A stretch of DNA of 64,000 nt from assembly GCF_030161095.1 (NCBI RefSeq), contig NZ_BSPP01000004.1, positions 310,001 through 374,000 of the forward strand. Reading direction: 5' to 3'. Shown here piece after piece: positions 20,178 to 29,665 of this stretch. Every line of letters begins with the position of its first letter. Positions within the stretch are counted from its first letter, which is position 1. Below the pieces are notes generated by a model. The model saw only the letters and a list, made by a program, of their open reading frames with translations, was not told the DNA's origin and searched no databases. The translations under genes were made by a program, and so were the position numbers. This DNA comes from Cypionkella aquatica (GTDB lineage: Bacteria; Pseudomonadota; Alphaproteobacteria; Rhodobacterales; Rhodobacteraceae).

Positions 20178-20606
20178 TTAGACGAGGGTGGTCGTCACGT
20201 CGACATTGCCTTTGATGGCGTTCGAGTAGGGGCAGATGAAATGGCCGCGATCGACGATTTTCTGCGCGACATCACGGTCAAGGCCGGGGAGCGAGACGGC
20301 GAGGGCCACTTGGATGCCGAAGCCACCTTCAGCGCGCGGGCCGATGCCGACGGTCGAGGTGACGGTGGCGTTGTCCGGCACAGTGCCGAGTTTCTCACTG
20401 CTGGCAGCAAAGCGCATCGCACCAAGGTAGCAGGCGGCGTAGCCGACAGCGAACAGCTGTTCGGGGTTGTTGCCAGCACCGGTGCCGCCCATTTCTTTCG
20501 GCACGGCCAAGGTCACAGCCAAAGCGCCGTCTTTGGTTGCCGAGGTGCCGTCGCGGCCGCCGCCGGTTGCGGTGGCTTCGGTGGAGTAAACTACTTTCGT
20601 CGGCAT
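20178..20606 (-). CDS. ohr: Organic hydroperoxide resistance protein
   Basis: 142 residues, full length for Ohr, a thiol peroxidase that reduces organic and lipid hydroperoxides. Both catalytic cysteines are present: C59 in GYAACYLGAM and C125 in HFICPYSNA. The segment GGTGAGNNPEQLFAVGYA is the Ohr/OsmC signature. An AAGGA site precedes the ATG. It is divergent from ohrR across a spacer with two near-identical operators, so OhrR repression lifted by organic peroxide is expected. Cytosolic. Confidence 0.97.
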   Translation of the reverse strand: MPTKVVYSTEATATGGGRDGTSATKDGALAVTLAVPKEMGGTGAGNNPEQLFAVGYAACYLGAMRFAASSEKLGTVPDNATVTSTVGIGPRAEGGFGIQVALAVSLPGLDRDVAQKIVDRGHFICPYSNAIKGNVDVTTTLV

Positions 20607-20620
20607 TTTGTATCCTTTGC

Positions 20621-20640
20621 GATTTAATCGTGTGCGATCT
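20621..20640. promoter_or_regulatory. OhrR operator candidate, ohr-proximal
   Basis: GATTTAATCGTGTGCGATCT, 15 bases upstream of the ohr start. It differs from the site at 20730-20749 by one base and contains an ATCG/CGAT dyad. Confidence 0.65.
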
Positions 20641-20729
20641 ATTTAGCCTGAGTCGGCGCTGGCGTCAACCCTGTTGGCTAAAAGCCTGTGTTAATGCTTC
20701 TGTGACGCGCTGGTTCCCGTCGATCTTGT

Positions 20730-20749
20730 GATTTAATCGCGTGCGATCT
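20730..20749. promoter_or_regulatory. OhrR operator candidate, ohrR-proximal
   Basis: GATTTAATCGCGTGCGATCT, 26 bases upstream of the ohrR start, holding the perfect dyad ATCGC-GT-GCGAT. Together with the site at 20621 this gives one operator per divergent promoter. Confidence 0.65.
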
Positions 20750-20774
20750 ATCTTGCACGAAAAGGAGTTTCACG

Positions 20775-21224
20775 ATGGACACGCCAAAGCATCAACCGCC
20801 TGCCCTGCCCGCTGCCGAAATGATCTGCTTTTCGCTGTATTCGGCCACCCACGCGATGCAGCACGCCTACAAGCCGCTGTTGGAGGCATTGGGGCTGACC
20901 TATCCGCAATATCTGGCGCTGGTGGCTTTGTGGGGCGAGGATGGCCAGACGGTGGGGCAACTCGGCGCGGCATTGCAGTTGGAAAGCAACACGCTGACAC
21001 CGCTGTTGAAACGGATGGAAGCGCAGGGGCTGGTCGTCCGTGCCCGGGACACCCGCGATGAGCGGCAAGTGCGGGTGACGTTGAGCGCTGCGGGGCGCGA
21101 GATGCAGGCGCGGGCGGCGGATATTCCGAGGTGTATTCTGGAGAAGTCGGGGTTGACGCTAGAGGCGCTGCTGGCGCTGCGCGATCAGGTCAACAGCCTG
21201 CGCGATCAGTTGCGCGCAGATTAG
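20775..21224 (+). CDS. ohrR: OhrR, organic-peroxide-sensing MarR repressor
   Basis: 149 residues, MarR family. C18 in EMICFSLYSA is the conserved peroxidatic cysteine of OhrR, and a second cysteine, C120 in IPRCILEKSG, marks the two-cysteine class in which oxidation forms an intersubunit disulfide. Winged helix about residues 45-110 (GQTVGQLGAALQLESNTLTPLLKRME, then RARDTRDERQVRVTLSAAG). AAGGAG precedes the ATG. It is divergent from ohr, its usual target. Confidence 0.95.
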   Translation: MDTPKHQPPALPAAEMICFSLYSATHAMQHAYKPLLEALGLTYPQYLALVALWGEDGQTVGQLGAALQLESNTLTPLLKRMEAQGLVVRARDTRDERQVRVTLSAAGREMQARAADIPRCILEKSGLTLEALLALRDQVNSLRDQLRAD

Positions 21225-21246
21225 CGCGGGAGGGGTGCAAGCGGTT

Positions 21247-21273
21247 GAGCCGCCGCCCGACAAACGGCGGCTC
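21247..21273 (+). terminator. Hairpin between convergent ohrR and a membrane-protein gene
   Basis: A 9-base-pair perfect stem GAGCCGCCG (21247-21255) / CGGCGGCTC (21265-21273) with a 9-base loop. No T run follows, so intrinsic termination is uncertain; it could be bidirectional. Confidence 0.4.
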
Positions 21274-21286
21274 GGGGTATGCAGGG

Positions 21287-21589
21287 TTATGGGGTTGTAG
21301 ACGGAGGTGCGGCGGGAGTGGTTTCCGTGCCGGTTTGCGGCGCGATCACGGCGCCTTCGCCCGGGGCAGGTGTCACGGGGGCTGCTGTCACGGGGGCTTG
21401 CGTGTCCGGGGTGGTGCCGCTTTGCTGTTCGATCTGGTCTTGCGGCGCGGGCGGATCGGATTGGGCGGATTCTTCAAACAGCCAATACAGGATCACAGCG
21501 ACACCAAAGATCACGGCCAAAGCCATGCCGATCAGTGGGCCACGGTGGCGGCGCGCTTGTTTGTCGATATTCGTGTTCGGAGCGGACAT
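21287..21589 (-). CDS. Single-pass membrane protein with Pro/Thr/Ala-rich tail
   Basis: 100 residues from the ATG at 21589 (MSAPNTNIDKQARRHRG); an in-frame start at 21613 is less likely because AAGGGA precedes the later ATG. A basic N-terminus, one membrane helix (GPLIGMALAVIFGVAVILYWLF), then a ~60-residue low-complexity tail of Pro, Thr, Ala and Gln. The positive-inside rule places the tail in the periplasm. No family recognised. Confidence 0.7.
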   Translation of the reverse strand: MSAPNTNIDKQARRHRGPLIGMALAVIFGVAVILYWLFEESAQSDPPAPQDQIEQQSGTTPDTQAPVTAAPVTPAPGEGAVIAPQTGTETTPAAPPSTTP

Positions 21590-21693
21590 CGGGTTTCCCT
21601 TCTGATGAGCCAATACAGAGGGGTAACGCGGCGGGGGGTGTTTTGTTCCCGCACGCGGGTGTCGGGCCGGGTATGGGGGTTTCCCACCCCCAC

Positions 21694-21767
21694 GCGGGTT
21701 TGTGCCAAACCCGCTTCCCCCGTGGGATATTTGAGAACAGATGAAAGCAAATTTTAGTCAAATTGCA
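21694..21767. repeat. Conserved intergenic element, copy 2
   Basis: A perfect 9-base-pair hairpin GCGGGTTTG (21694-21702) / CAAACCCGC (21706-21714), then TTCCCCCGTGGGATATTTG, six variable bases, ATGAAAGCAAATTTT and a CAAATTG end. It matches copy 1 at 13361-13430 and lies upstream of the leftward membrane-protein gene, past the hutU stop. Confidence 0.6.
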
Positions 21768-21775
21768 GGGTTTTT

Positions 21776-21803
21776 GCAGGGTCGAACCGGAGTGCGACCC
21801 TGC
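21776..21803. terminator. Hairpin just downstream of hutU
   Basis: A 9-base-pair perfect stem GCAGGGTCG (21776-21784) / CGACCCTGC (21795-21803), 12 bases after the hutU stop in the leftward direction. No T run follows it on the minus strand, so it may be a 3'-end stabiliser or a Rho-assisted terminator. Confidence 0.4.
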
Positions 21804-21815
21804 GAAGACGCGAAG

Positions 21816-23513
21816 TCAGTTGCCCAGAATCGTGGGCAGGCGGAGGCCTTGGTCTTTGGCGTGCTCAACGGCGGTCTCATAGCCTGCGTCGGCGTGACGC
21901 CAGACGCCCGAAGCCGGGTCGTTCCAAAGCACACGTTCAAGGCGTTTCGCCGCATCGTCGGTGCCATCGGCGACGATCACCACGCCGGAGTGCTGCGAAA
22001 AGCCCATACCGACGCCGCCGCCGTGGTGCAGGGAAACCCATGTCGCCCCGCTGGCGGTGTTGACGAGGGCGTTCAGCAGTGGCCAGTCAGAGACGGCATC
22101 GGAGCCGTCCATCATCGACTCGGTTTCGCGGTTGGGTGAGGCGACGGAGCCTGAATCGAGGTGATCGCGGCCGATGACGATGGGGGCTTTGAGTTCACCC
22201 GATTTCACCATTTCGTTGAACATCAGGCCCGCGCGGTGGCGGTCGCCAAGGCCGATCCAGCAGATGCGGGCGGGCAGGCCTTGGAAGGCGATGCGCTCGC
22301 CTGCCATATCCAGCCAGCGGTGCAAGTGGGTGTTGTCGGGGAACAGTTTCTTCATCGCGGCGTCGGTTTTGCGGATATCCTCGGGGTCACCCGACAAAGC
22401 CACCCAGCGGAACGGGCCGATGCCTTTGCAGAACAAGGGGCGGATGTAGGCGGGGACGAAACCGGGGAAGGCGAAGGCGTTCTCGAAGCCTTCTTCCAGC
22501 GCGACCTGGCGGATGTTGTTGCCGTAGTCGAGGGTGGGGACGCCTGCATTCCAGAAATCGACCATCGCGGCGACATGGGTGCGCATTGACGCACGGGCGG
22601 CTTTTTCGACGGCCTTGGGGTCGGATTCTTGCTTTGCGCGCCATTCTGCGACGTTCCAGCCCTGCGGCAGATAGCCGTGCAGCGGATCGTGGGCCGAGGT
22701 TTGGTCGGTGACGATATCGGGGCGGGCGGTGCCAGCCTGCATGCGTTTGACCAGTTCGGGGAAGATGTCGGCGGCGTTGCCGAGGAGGCCCACGGATTTG
22801 GCCTCGCCAGCGGCGGTCCATTCAGCGATCATTGCCAAGGCTTCATCCAGCGTATGCGCTTTGGCGTCGACGTAGCGGGTGCGGATGCGGAAGTCGATGC
22901 GGGTTTCGTCACACTCCACCGCCAGACAGCAGGCCCCGGCCATCACGGCGGCGAGGGGTTGCGCGCCGCCCATGCCGCCCAGACCGCCGGTGAGAATCCA
23001 CTTGCCTTTCAGGCTGCCGCCGTAGTGCTGGCGACCGGCTTCGGCGAAGGTTTCATAGGTGCCTTGAACGATGCCTTGGGTGCCGATGTAGATCCACGAA
23101 CCCGCGGTCATCTGGCCATACATCATCAGGCCCTTTTTATCGAGCGCGTTGAAATGGTCCCATGTGGCCCAATGCGGCACGAGGTTGGAGTTGGCGATCA
23201 GCACGCGCGGGGCGTCTTTGTGGGTGCGCACCACGGCGACGGGGCGGCCGGATTGCACCACCAAGGTTTCGTCGTCTTCCAGCGTTCTCAGCGTGGCGAC
23301 GATGCGGTCGAAATCGCCCCAGGTGCGGGCGGCGCGACCGATGCCGCCATAGACCACCAGCTCATGCGGGTTTTCGGCCACATCGGGATGCAGGTTGTTC
23401 ATCAGCATCCGCATCGCGGCTTCGGTCTGCCAGCTTTTCGCGGTGATCTCGGTGCCAGTGGCGGGGTAGATGTCGCGCAGGTTGTGGCGGGAGTTGTCGA
23501 GCGGTTTGGTCAT
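21816..23513 (-). CDS. hutU: Urocanate hydratase
   Basis: 565 residues, full length. It converts urocanate to 4-imidazolone-5-propionate, the second step of histidine breakdown, with tightly bound NAD. Visible landmarks are [11 protein letters not shown], the glycine-rich [15 protein letters not shown], the conserved cysteine in [15 protein letters not shown] and DYGNNIRQ. It is the last gene of the leftward hutI-hutH-hutU unit, 27 bases after hutH. Expected to be repressed by HutC and relieved by urocanate. Confidence 0.98.
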   Translation of the reverse strand: MTKPLDNSRHNLRDIYPATGTEITAKSWQTEAAMRMLMNNLHPDVAENPHELVVYGGIGRAARTWGDFDRIVATLRTLEDDETLVVQSGRPVAVVRTHKDAPRVLIANSNLVPHWATWDHFNALDKKGLMMYGQMTAGSWIYIGTQGIVQGTYETFAEAGRQHYGGSLKGKWILTGGLGGMGGAQPLAAVMAGACCLAVECDETRIDFRIRTRYVDAKAHTLDEALAMIAEWTAAGEAKSVGLLGNAADIFPELVKRMQAGTARPDIVTDQTSAHDPLHGYLPQGWNVAEWRAKQESDPKAVEKAARASMRTHVAAMVDFWNAGVPTLDYGNNIRQVALEEGFENAFAFPGFVPAYIRPLFCKGIGPFRWVALSGDPEDIRKTDAAMKKLFPDNTHLHRWLDMAGERIAFQGLPARICWIGLGDRHRAGLMFNEMVKSGELKAPIVIGRDHLDSGSVASPNRETESMMDGSDAVSDWPLLNALVNTASGATWVSLHHGGGVGMGFSQHSGVVIVADGTDDAAKRLERVLWNDPASGVWRHADAGYETAVEHAKDQGLRLPTILGN

Positions 23514-23540
23514 ATCAGCCTCGTATGGGAAGGGGGGGGG

Positions 23541-25073
23541 TTACAAGGTGGGAAGGGTGAGGGCGGAGGCAGCCGCGAGCGCTCCGCTGGCAATCAGATC
23601 GGCGGCAGCGGCAAGGTCGGGGGCCATGTAGCGATCATCGCCCATGGTGGCGACTTGGGTGCGCAGTTGGGCGACGACAGCTTGCAACGGGGTGGAGGTT
23701 TGCAGGGGGGAGCGGAAATCGACGCCTTGGGCGGCGCAGATGGCTTCCACGCCGAGAATGACGTTCAGGTTCTGCACCATCTTGCCCAAGCGGACGGCAC
23801 CGTGCGCGGCCATGCTGACGTGGTCTTCTTGGTTGGCAGAGGTAGGGGTTGAATCGGTCACGCAGGGCATGGCGATGTGTTTGTTCTCGGACATCAGCGC
23901 GGCGGTGGTGACTTCGGCGATCATCAGGCCGGAGTTCAGGCCGGGGCGCGGGGTCAGGAAGGGCGGCAGGTTGAACGACAGCACCGGGTCGACCATGAGC
24001 GCCACGCGGCGTTGCGCGATTGCGCCGATTTCGGCGAGGGCTAGGGCGATCATATCGGCGGCGAAGCCCACAGGTTCGGCGTGGAAATTTCCGCCCGAGA
24101 CGATCAGGCCAGCTTCGGTCAGCACGAGGGGGTTGTCGGTGGCGGCGTTGGCCTCGATCTCCAGCGTGGTGGCGGCTTGGCGCAGGACGTCCATCGCGGC
24201 CCCGGTCACTTGGGGTTGGCAGCGGATGCAGTAGGGGTCTTGCACGCGGGCGTCGCCCTCGATGTGGCTTTCGCGGATTTCCGAACCAGCGAGCAATGCG
24301 CGCATGAAGGCGGCGGCTTCGATCTGGCCCGCGTGACCGCGTAAGGAGTGGATTTCGGGTTGCAAGGGCGCGGTGGAGCCCATGATGGCATCGGTCGATA
24401 GGGCCGAGGTCACCAGTGCCGATTGCGCGGCGTTCCAGCCGTCGAACAGGCCCGCCAGCGCGAAGGCGGTGGAGAATTGCGTGCCGTTGATGAAGGCGAG
24501 GCCTTCTTTCGGGCCGAGTTGGATGGGCGAGAGGCCAGCGGCGGCGAGGGCTTTGGCCCCCGGCATGATCTGGCCTTGGTATTCGGCTTCGCCTTCACCG
24601 ATGATCACGGCGGTCATGTGCGACAGGGGGGCGAGGTCCCCGGAGGCACCGACAGAGCCTTGCACCGGGATTTGTGGGGTGACGCCCTTTGCCAGCATTG
24701 CCTCAATAAGTTCGACAAATTCCCAGCGGATGCCGGATGCGCCGCGACCGAAGGACAGCAGTTTGAGGACCATCAGCAGGCGGGCGTGGCGGCGGGGGAT
24801 CGACTCACCCACCCCGCAGCAATGCGACAGGATCAGGTTGCGTTGCAGGGTGGCGGTGTCTGCGGGGGCGATGCGCAGGCTGGCGAGTTTGCCGAAGCCG
24901 GTGTTGACGCCGTAAACCGGCGCGTCACCTGCGGCAGCGGCGGCGATGGCTGCGGCGGCGCGTTCGATGCCCGGTTTGGCGGCGCGGTCAAGGGTGACGG
25001 GCAGTTCCTCGCGGTAGATGCGGACGAGATCGGCAAGGGTGACTTGGCCGGGTGTAAGGGTCAGTGCGGTCAA
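23541..25073 (-). CDS. hutH: Histidine ammonia-lyase
   Basis: 510 residues from a TTG at 25073. The TTG is supported by GGAGG 7-11 bases upstream and by its overlap with the hutI stop (TTGA). The Ala-Ser-Gly triad that cyclises into the MIO electrophile is present in [14 protein letters not shown] near residue 145. It deaminates histidine to urocanate, the first step of the pathway. Other family blocks: [12 protein letters not shown] and [14 protein letters not shown]. Cytosolic homotetramer by family. Confidence 0.98.
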   Translation of the reverse strand: MTALTLTPGQVTLADLVRIYREELPVTLDRAAKPGIERAAAAIAAAAAGDAPVYGVNTGFGKLASLRIAPADTATLQRNLILSHCCGVGESIPRRHARLLMVLKLLSFGRGASGIRWEFVELIEAMLAKGVTPQIPVQGSVGASGDLAPLSHMTAVIIGEGEAEYQGQIMPGAKALAAAGLSPIQLGPKEGLAFINGTQFSTAFALAGLFDGWNAAQSALVTSALSTDAIMGSTAPLQPEIHSLRGHAGQIEAAAFMRALLAGSEIRESHIEGDARVQDPYCIRCQPQVTGAAMDVLRQAATTLEIEANAATDNPLVLTEAGLIVSGGNFHAEPVGFAADMIALALAEIGAIAQRRVALMVDPVLSFNLPPFLTPRPGLNSGLMIAEVTTAALMSENKHIAMPCVTDSTPTSANQEDHVSMAAHGAVRLGKMVQNLNVILGVEAICAAQGVDFRSPLQTSTPLQAVVAQLRTQVATMGDDRYMAPDLAAAADLIASGALAAASALTLPTL

Positions 25074-26293
25074 AGCGCGCCTCCGATGATGCGTTGATGA
25101 AGCGGGTTGAAGCCGATGCGATAGGCCAGTTCGGCGGGGTGTTGGGCGTTCCAGATCGCCAGATCGGCGGCTTGGCCGGGGGCTAGGGTGCCGTGATTGG
25201 GCAGATTTAGCGCGCGGGCGGCGTGGGTGGTTGCCCCGGCGAGGGCTTCTGCTGGGGTCATGCGGAACAGGGTGCAGGCCATGTTCATCGCCAAGAGCAG
25301 CGACGACATGGGGGAGGAGCCGGGGTTCATATCGGTGGCGACGGCCATCGGGACGTTGTGTTTTCGCAGGAGGGCGATGGGCGGCATTTGGGTTTCGCGC
25401 AGGGTGTAGAAGGCACCCGGCAGGATCACGGCAACGGTGCCGGATTGGTCCATCGCCATGACGCCCGCTTCGTCGAGATATTCGAGGTGATCGGCGGAGA
25501 GGGCGTTGAAGCGCGCGGCGAGGGCAGCGCCGCCGAGATTTGAGAGTTGTTCGGCGTGGAGTTTTACCGGGATATTCAGTTGGGCCGCGACGGTGAACAG
25601 CCGTTCGATTTGGGCGGGCGAGAAGGCAATGCCCTCGCAGAAGCCGTCTACCGCATCGACCAAACCTTCGGCGTGCGCGGCGTGCAGGGTGGGGATGGCG
25701 ACCTGATCAATATAGGCGTCGGCGCGGTCTTTGTATTCGGGCGGGATGGCGTGGGCGGCGAGGTAGCTTGTTTTCACCGTGATCTGGCGCAGGGTGGCGA
25801 TTTCACGGGCGGCGCGCAGCATCCGCAATTCGGTTTCGGCATCAAGGCCGTAGCCGGATTTGATCTCGATCACCGCGACACCTTCGGCGATCATCGCATC
25901 GACGAACGGCAGGGCTTGGGCCACCAGATCGGCTTGGCTGGCGGTGCGGGTGGCTTTGACGGTGGAAATGATGCCACCGCCTGCACGGGCGACTTCTTCG
26001 TAAGACGCCCCTTGCAGGCGCATTTCAAACTCGGTGGCGCGGTTGCCGCCGTGGACTACGTGGGTGTGGCAATCAATCAGTGCCGGGGTGATCAGGCGAC
26101 CGCCCATGTCTTTTTGCAGCAGGGCGGCGTGTGCGGCGGGGAGGTCGGCGCGGGGGCCGATCCATGCGATTCGGCCCTGATCCAGCACCAAGGCCGCATC
26201 GGCAATCAGGCCATAGGGATCAGATTTCCCCACCATTGTCGCGGCTTGCAGGTTGATCAGGGTGAGCGGGGAAGGATGCACCGGATGCCTCAT
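25070..26293 (-). CDS. hutI: Imidazolonepropionase
   Basis: 407 residues, amidohydrolase superfamily. It opens imidazolonepropionate to N-formimino-glutamate. Metal-site motifs: [12 protein letters not shown] near residue 80, [10 protein letters not shown], and [14 protein letters not shown]. It is the first gene of the leftward hut unit, and its stop overlaps the hutH start. Its start codon is 41 bases from the dyad at 26335-26350, which is probably the HutC operator for this unit and for hutF. Confidence 0.97.
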   Translation of the reverse strand: MRHPVHPSPLTLINLQAATMVGKSDPYGLIADAALVLDQGRIAWIGPRADLPAAHAALLQKDMGGRLITPALIDCHTHVVHGGNRATEFEMRLQGASYEEVARAGGGIISTVKATRTASQADLVAQALPFVDAMIAEGVAVIEIKSGYGLDAETELRMLRAAREIATLRQITVKTSYLAAHAIPPEYKDRADAYIDQVAIPTLHAAHAEGLVDAVDGFCEGIAFSPAQIERLFTVAAQLNIPVKLHAEQLSNLGGAALAARFNALSADHLEYLDEAGVMAMDQSGTVAVILPGAFYTLRETQMPPIALLRKHNVPMAVATDMNPGSSPMSSLLLAMNMACTLFRMTPAEALAGATTHAARALNLPNHGTLAPGQAADLAIWNAQHPAELAYRIGFNPLHQRIIGGAL

Positions 26294-26334
26294 CGAAAGC
26301 TATTGCCTGAACGGTGTTTATGCGAGTATGTTTA

Positions 26335-26350
26335 TTATGTCTACACATAA
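26335..26350. promoter_or_regulatory. Candidate HutC operator between hutI and hutF
   Basis: A perfect 6-base dyad TTATGT-CTAC-ACATAA whose core GTCTACAC is close to the GTMTAKAC-type consensus known for HutC-subfamily GntR regulators (one mismatch). It ends where the hutF ribosome site begins (AAGGAG at 26349-26354), so bound repressor would block hutF transcription directly. Confidence 0.6.
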
Positions 26351-26362
26351 GGAGTCGTCGCC

Positions 26363-27721
26363 GTGATTTTTGCAAGCCGCGCTTTGCTGCCCGAGGGCTG
26401 GGCCGAGAATGTCAGGATCACTGTGGCGGAGGGCCATATCAGCGCCATCACCGTCGGGGCTAAGGCGCAGGCGGGGGATGTGGTGGTGTCGGCGCTGCTG
26501 CCGGCGCTGGCGAACCTGCACAGCCATGCGTTTCAGCGGGCGATGGCGGGGATGACGGAGCATCGTATTGCGGGACGCGACAGTTTCTGGACATGGCGCG
26601 ATCTGATGTATCGGTTTCTGGACCGTTTGACGCCCGAACAGATGCAGGCGATTGCGGCGCTGGTGTTTATGGAGATGCAGGAGGCCGGTTATGCCTCGGT
26701 CGGGGAATTCCATTATGTGCATCATCAGCCCGGTGGCGCGGTTTATGGGGATATTGCCGAGTTGTCGGGGCGGATTTTTGCGGCGGCTGATCTGACGGGA
26801 ATTGGGCTGACGCATTTGCCGGTGCTGTATAGCTATGGTGGGGCTGGGGAGCAGGCGCTGGCCGCGGGGCAGTTGCGGTTCGGCAATGATGTGGATCGGT
26901 TCGCGCGGTTGGTTGAGGCGGCGCGGGGGGCGGCTAAGGCTTTGCCTAGCGATACGCGGGTGGGGATCGCGCCACATTCGCTGCGCGCGACGAATCCGAG
27001 CGATTTGCTGCGGGCTTTGCCGATTGCGCAGGGTAATCCGGTGCATATTCATGTGGCGGAGCAGCCGAAGGAAGTGGCGGATATCTCGGCTTGGCTGGGG
27101 GCGCGTCCGGTCGAGTGGTTGTTGGCGAATACGCCGATTGGGGCGGATTGGTGCGCTATTCATGCGACGCATATGACGGAAGCTGAAACCAGCGGGCTTG
27201 CGCGCTCGGGGGCTGTGGCGGGGTTGTGCCCGATCACCGAGGCGAATTTGGGCGATGGGCCGTTTAATGGGCCGGGATGGTTGGCGGCGGGCGGCGCGTT
27301 CGGGATTGGGTCGGACAGCAATGTGCGAATTTCGCTGACCGAGGAATTGCGGACTTTGGAGTATAGCCAGCGGCTGCGCGATATTGCCCGCAATGTGATG
27401 GTTGTGGGCGAAGGATCTGTTGGCGCTGCGCTTTATCTGGGGGCAGCGAAAGGCGGGGCGCAGGCTTTGGGGCGGAAGTCTGGGGCGATTGCGGTGGGGA
27501 TGCTGGCGGATTTGACCGCGATTGATCTGTCGCATCCGGCACTGTGCGCGCTGCGGAATGATCAGATTCTGGACGGGTTGGCGTTTGCGGCATCGGATGC
27601 GGTGATCACTGACCTTTGGTCGGCAGGGCGGCATCAGGTGCGGGGCGGGCGGCATATCCAGCGCGAGCAGATCATCGCCGGGTGGCGGGTGGCTGTGCAG
27701 GGATTGGTGGACGCGCTATAG
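26363..27721 (+). CDS. hutF: Formimidoylglutamate deiminase
   Basis: 452 residues from a GTG at 26363 with AAGGAG upstream. Amidohydrolase superfamily: LHSHAFQRAMAG at ~50, HVAEQPKE, and GSDSNVRIS near residue 318. It deiminates N-formimino-glutamate to N-formyl-glutamate plus ammonia, the route that avoids direct formamide release. The product needs the deformylase HutG, which is not encoded in this window. Divergent from hutI and followed 18 bases later by hutC. Confidence 0.96.
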   Translation: MIFASRALLPEGWAENVRITVAEGHISAITVGAKAQAGDVVVSALLPALANLHSHAFQRAMAGMTEHRIAGRDSFWTWRDLMYRFLDRLTPEQMQAIAALVFMEMQEAGYASVGEFHYVHHQPGGAVYGDIAELSGRIFAAADLTGIGLTHLPVLYSYGGAGEQALAAGQLRFGNDVDRFARLVEAARGAAKALPSDTRVGIAPHSLRATNPSDLLRALPIAQGNPVHIHVAEQPKEVADISAWLGARPVEWLLANTPIGADWCAIHATHMTEAETSGLARSGAVAGLCPITEANLGDGPFNGPGWLAAGGAFGIGSDSNVRISLTEELRTLEYSQRLRDIARNVMVVGEGSVGAALYLGAAKGGAQALGRKSGAIAVGMLADLTAIDLSHPALCALRNDQILDGLAFAASDAVITDLWSAGRHQVRGGRHIQREQIIAGWRVAVQGLVDAL

Positions 27722-27739
27722 GGCGCTGAGGGGGGCCAG

Positions 27740-28465
27740 ATGCCAGACACTGTCAGGATTGAGACTGCGAAGGCGGAGACAACGACCTTCCGCGAGGTGA
27801 TGGCCGAGATCATCCAGCGTATCACCGAAGGCCCTTGGGGGCCGGGTTCCTTGCTGCCCGGAGAGGTGGAACTGGCGGAAGAATTCGGCGTCTCGCGCAC
27901 CACGATGAACCGGGCTTTGCGCGAAGTGTCAGAGCTTGGGTTTCTGGACCGCAAGCGCAAGGCGGGCACGCGGGTGCGGATGGCGCCGATCCGGCAAGCC
28001 CGGTTCGAGATGCCGTTGGTGCGGGCCGAGATTGAGAAAACCGGGGCGGCGTATCGCTATCAACTGGTCAGCCGCGACGTGATTCTGGCCCCCGATTGGC
28101 TGCGGGAGCGGATGCGGCTGAAGGCGCGGGCCCGCGTTGTGCATCTGCTGTGCCTGCATTTCGCCGATGGCGTGGCGTTTCAGCTGGAGGATCGCTGGAT
28201 CAACGCGCAGGCGCTGCCGCTGGCGACAGAGCAGGATTTCTCTGCGGTTGGCCCGAATGAATGGTTGGTCGCCACCGTGCCGTTTTCAGAAGTGGAGATC
28301 AGCTTTCTGGCACAGGCGGCGGATGCGCAGATGGTGGCGCATCTGGGCCATGCCCCCGGCGATCCGGTGTTTTGCAGCGAGCGCGCAACGTGGTGGCAGA
28401 ACGCCGCCGTCACGTTGGTGACGCTGGCGCATCGGCGGGGCTACCGGATGACGACGCGGTATTAA
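27740..28465 (+). CDS. hutC: HutC, histidine-utilisation repressor (GntR family)
   Basis: 241 residues. An N-terminal GntR winged helix (residues ~10-80: LLPGEVELAEEFGVSRTTMNRALREVSELGFLDRKRKAGTRV) is followed by a UTRA ligand domain (~95-235) that in HutC proteins binds urocanate. GAGGGGG precedes the ATG. As the distal gene of hutF-hutC it is probably autoregulated through the dyad before hutF. Confidence 0.94.
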   Translation: MPDTVRIETAKAETTTFREVMAEIIQRITEGPWGPGSLLPGEVELAEEFGVSRTTMNRALREVSELGFLDRKRKAGTRVRMAPIRQARFEMPLVRAEIEKTGAAYRYQLVSRDVILAPDWLRERMRLKARARVVHLLCLHFADGVAFQLEDRWINAQALPLATEQDFSAVGPNEWLVATVPFSEVEISFLAQAADAQMVAHLGHAPGDPVFCSERATWWQNAAVTLVTLAHRRGYRMTTRY

Positions 28466-28533
28466 CCGCAGCAAAGCGCCCGCAAAGCCCCCGCGCGCGG
28501 GGCATCTGAGCCAGGGTTTCAGACGCCTGAATC

Positions 28534-28549
28534 TGTCCCAGCTGGGACA
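28534..28549. repeat. 16-base palindrome between convergent hutC and acuI
   Basis: TGTCCCAGCTGGGACA is self-complementary with no loop, followed by an A-rich stretch. It lies between convergent genes, so it could mark transcript ends or be an operator. The rest of the 153-base spacer shows no gene. Confidence 0.4.
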
Positions 28550-28618
28550 AAATTCTATATGTTGTGGTTTTGCCAAAACGACATACAAAATCGAGGAAAA
28601 GCCGGCCCTTGCGCCAGA

Positions 28619-29611
28619 TCAGGCGTTCAGATCAATCACGCAGCGCCCTTGCACTTGGCCCGCCAAAATCGCCGCACCCAAGCGTGGCAGATCGTCAAGC
28701 GTCGCCATCGTGACCATCGATTCAAGCTTGTCCAGTGGCAAATCTGTGGCGATCCGCGCCCAAGCCGCCTGCCGTTTGGCATAGGGCTGCAGCACGGAAT
28801 CTATGCCCAGCAGGTTGACGCCGCGCAGCAGAAACGGGATCACCGAGGCAGGCAAGGCAGCACCGCCCGCAAGCCCGATCGCCGCAACCGAGCCGCCATA
28901 TTTCAACTGCCCAAGCACCCGCGCCAGCATTGCACCACCGACGGCGTCAATGCAGCCCGCCCAAGCTTCGGCCTCCAGAGGCCGTTTGACGACCTCGTTG
29001 ATCTGATCGCGCGGTACGATGTCGCTGGCCCCCAAGGCGCGCAGATAGCTTTCGGTTTCCGGCCGCCCGGTGACGGCTGCGACCTGATAGCCCAGCTGCG
29101 CAAGGATGCTGACGGCGACCGAGCCGACGCCCCCCGCAGCCCCCGTCACCAACACGGGCCCCTGCCCCGGTGTCAGGCCATGCGACTCTAGCGCCATCAC
29201 CGCCAGCATCGCGGTCAGGCCCGCCGTGCCAACCGCCATCGCCATCCGCGTCGTCAAGCCAGCGGGCAGTGGCACCAGCCAATCGGCCTTGACCCGCGCC
29301 TTCTGGCCATAGCCGCCCCAATGCGTCTCGCCCACGCGCCAGCCAGTCAGCACCACCTTGTCGCCGGGGCGGTAGCGCGGATCCTGTGACGCCTCGACCA
29401 CACCGGCAAAATCAATCCCCGGCACATGCGGATAGGCGCGCACCATGCCGCCGCCCGACGTCATGCAAAGCCCGTCCTTGTAGTTGACGGTGGAATATTC
29501 GACGGCCACCAAAACCTCGCCGGCGGGCAAATCGGCCAGCTCCAGCGATTTGACGGCGGCATGGGTCGCCCCCGACGCATCCTTTTCAACCACCAAAGCT
29601 TTGAACGTCAT
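28619..29611 (-). CDS. acuI: Acrylyl-CoA reductase (NADPH), AcuI/YhdH family
   Basis: 330 residues, zinc-independent medium-chain dehydrogenase. Cofactor loop VTGAAGGVGSVAVSILAQLGY near residues 150-170; N-terminal STVNYKDGLCMTSGGGMVR and PGIDFAGVV are typical of the AcuI/YhdH group. AcuI reduces acrylyl-CoA to propionyl-CoA; in Rhodobacterales it handles acrylate from DMSP and 3-hydroxypropionate. No dddL, acuR or acuK homologue is adjacent, so the symbol rests on protein similarity. It is not obviously part of a larger operon. Confidence 0.85.
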   Translation of the reverse strand: MTFKALVVEKDASGATHAAVKSLELADLPAGEVLVAVEYSTVNYKDGLCMTSGGGMVRAYPHVPGIDFAGVVEASQDPRYRPGDKVVLTGWRVGETHWGGYGQKARVKADWLVPLPAGLTTRMAMAVGTAGLTAMLAVMALESHGLTPGQGPVLVTGAAGGVGSVAVSILAQLGYQVAAVTGRPETESYLRALGASDIVPRDQINEVVKRPLEAEAWAGCIDAVGGAMLARVLGQLKYGGSVAAIGLAGGAALPASVIPFLLRGVNLLGIDSVLQPYAKRQAAWARIATDLPLDKLESMVTMATLDDLPRLGAAILAGQVQGRCVIDLNA

Positions 29612-29665
29612 CTGCGGTCCTTTCAGACAAATCTTGCACGATGCGATACCATCGCGCGGCTGCCG

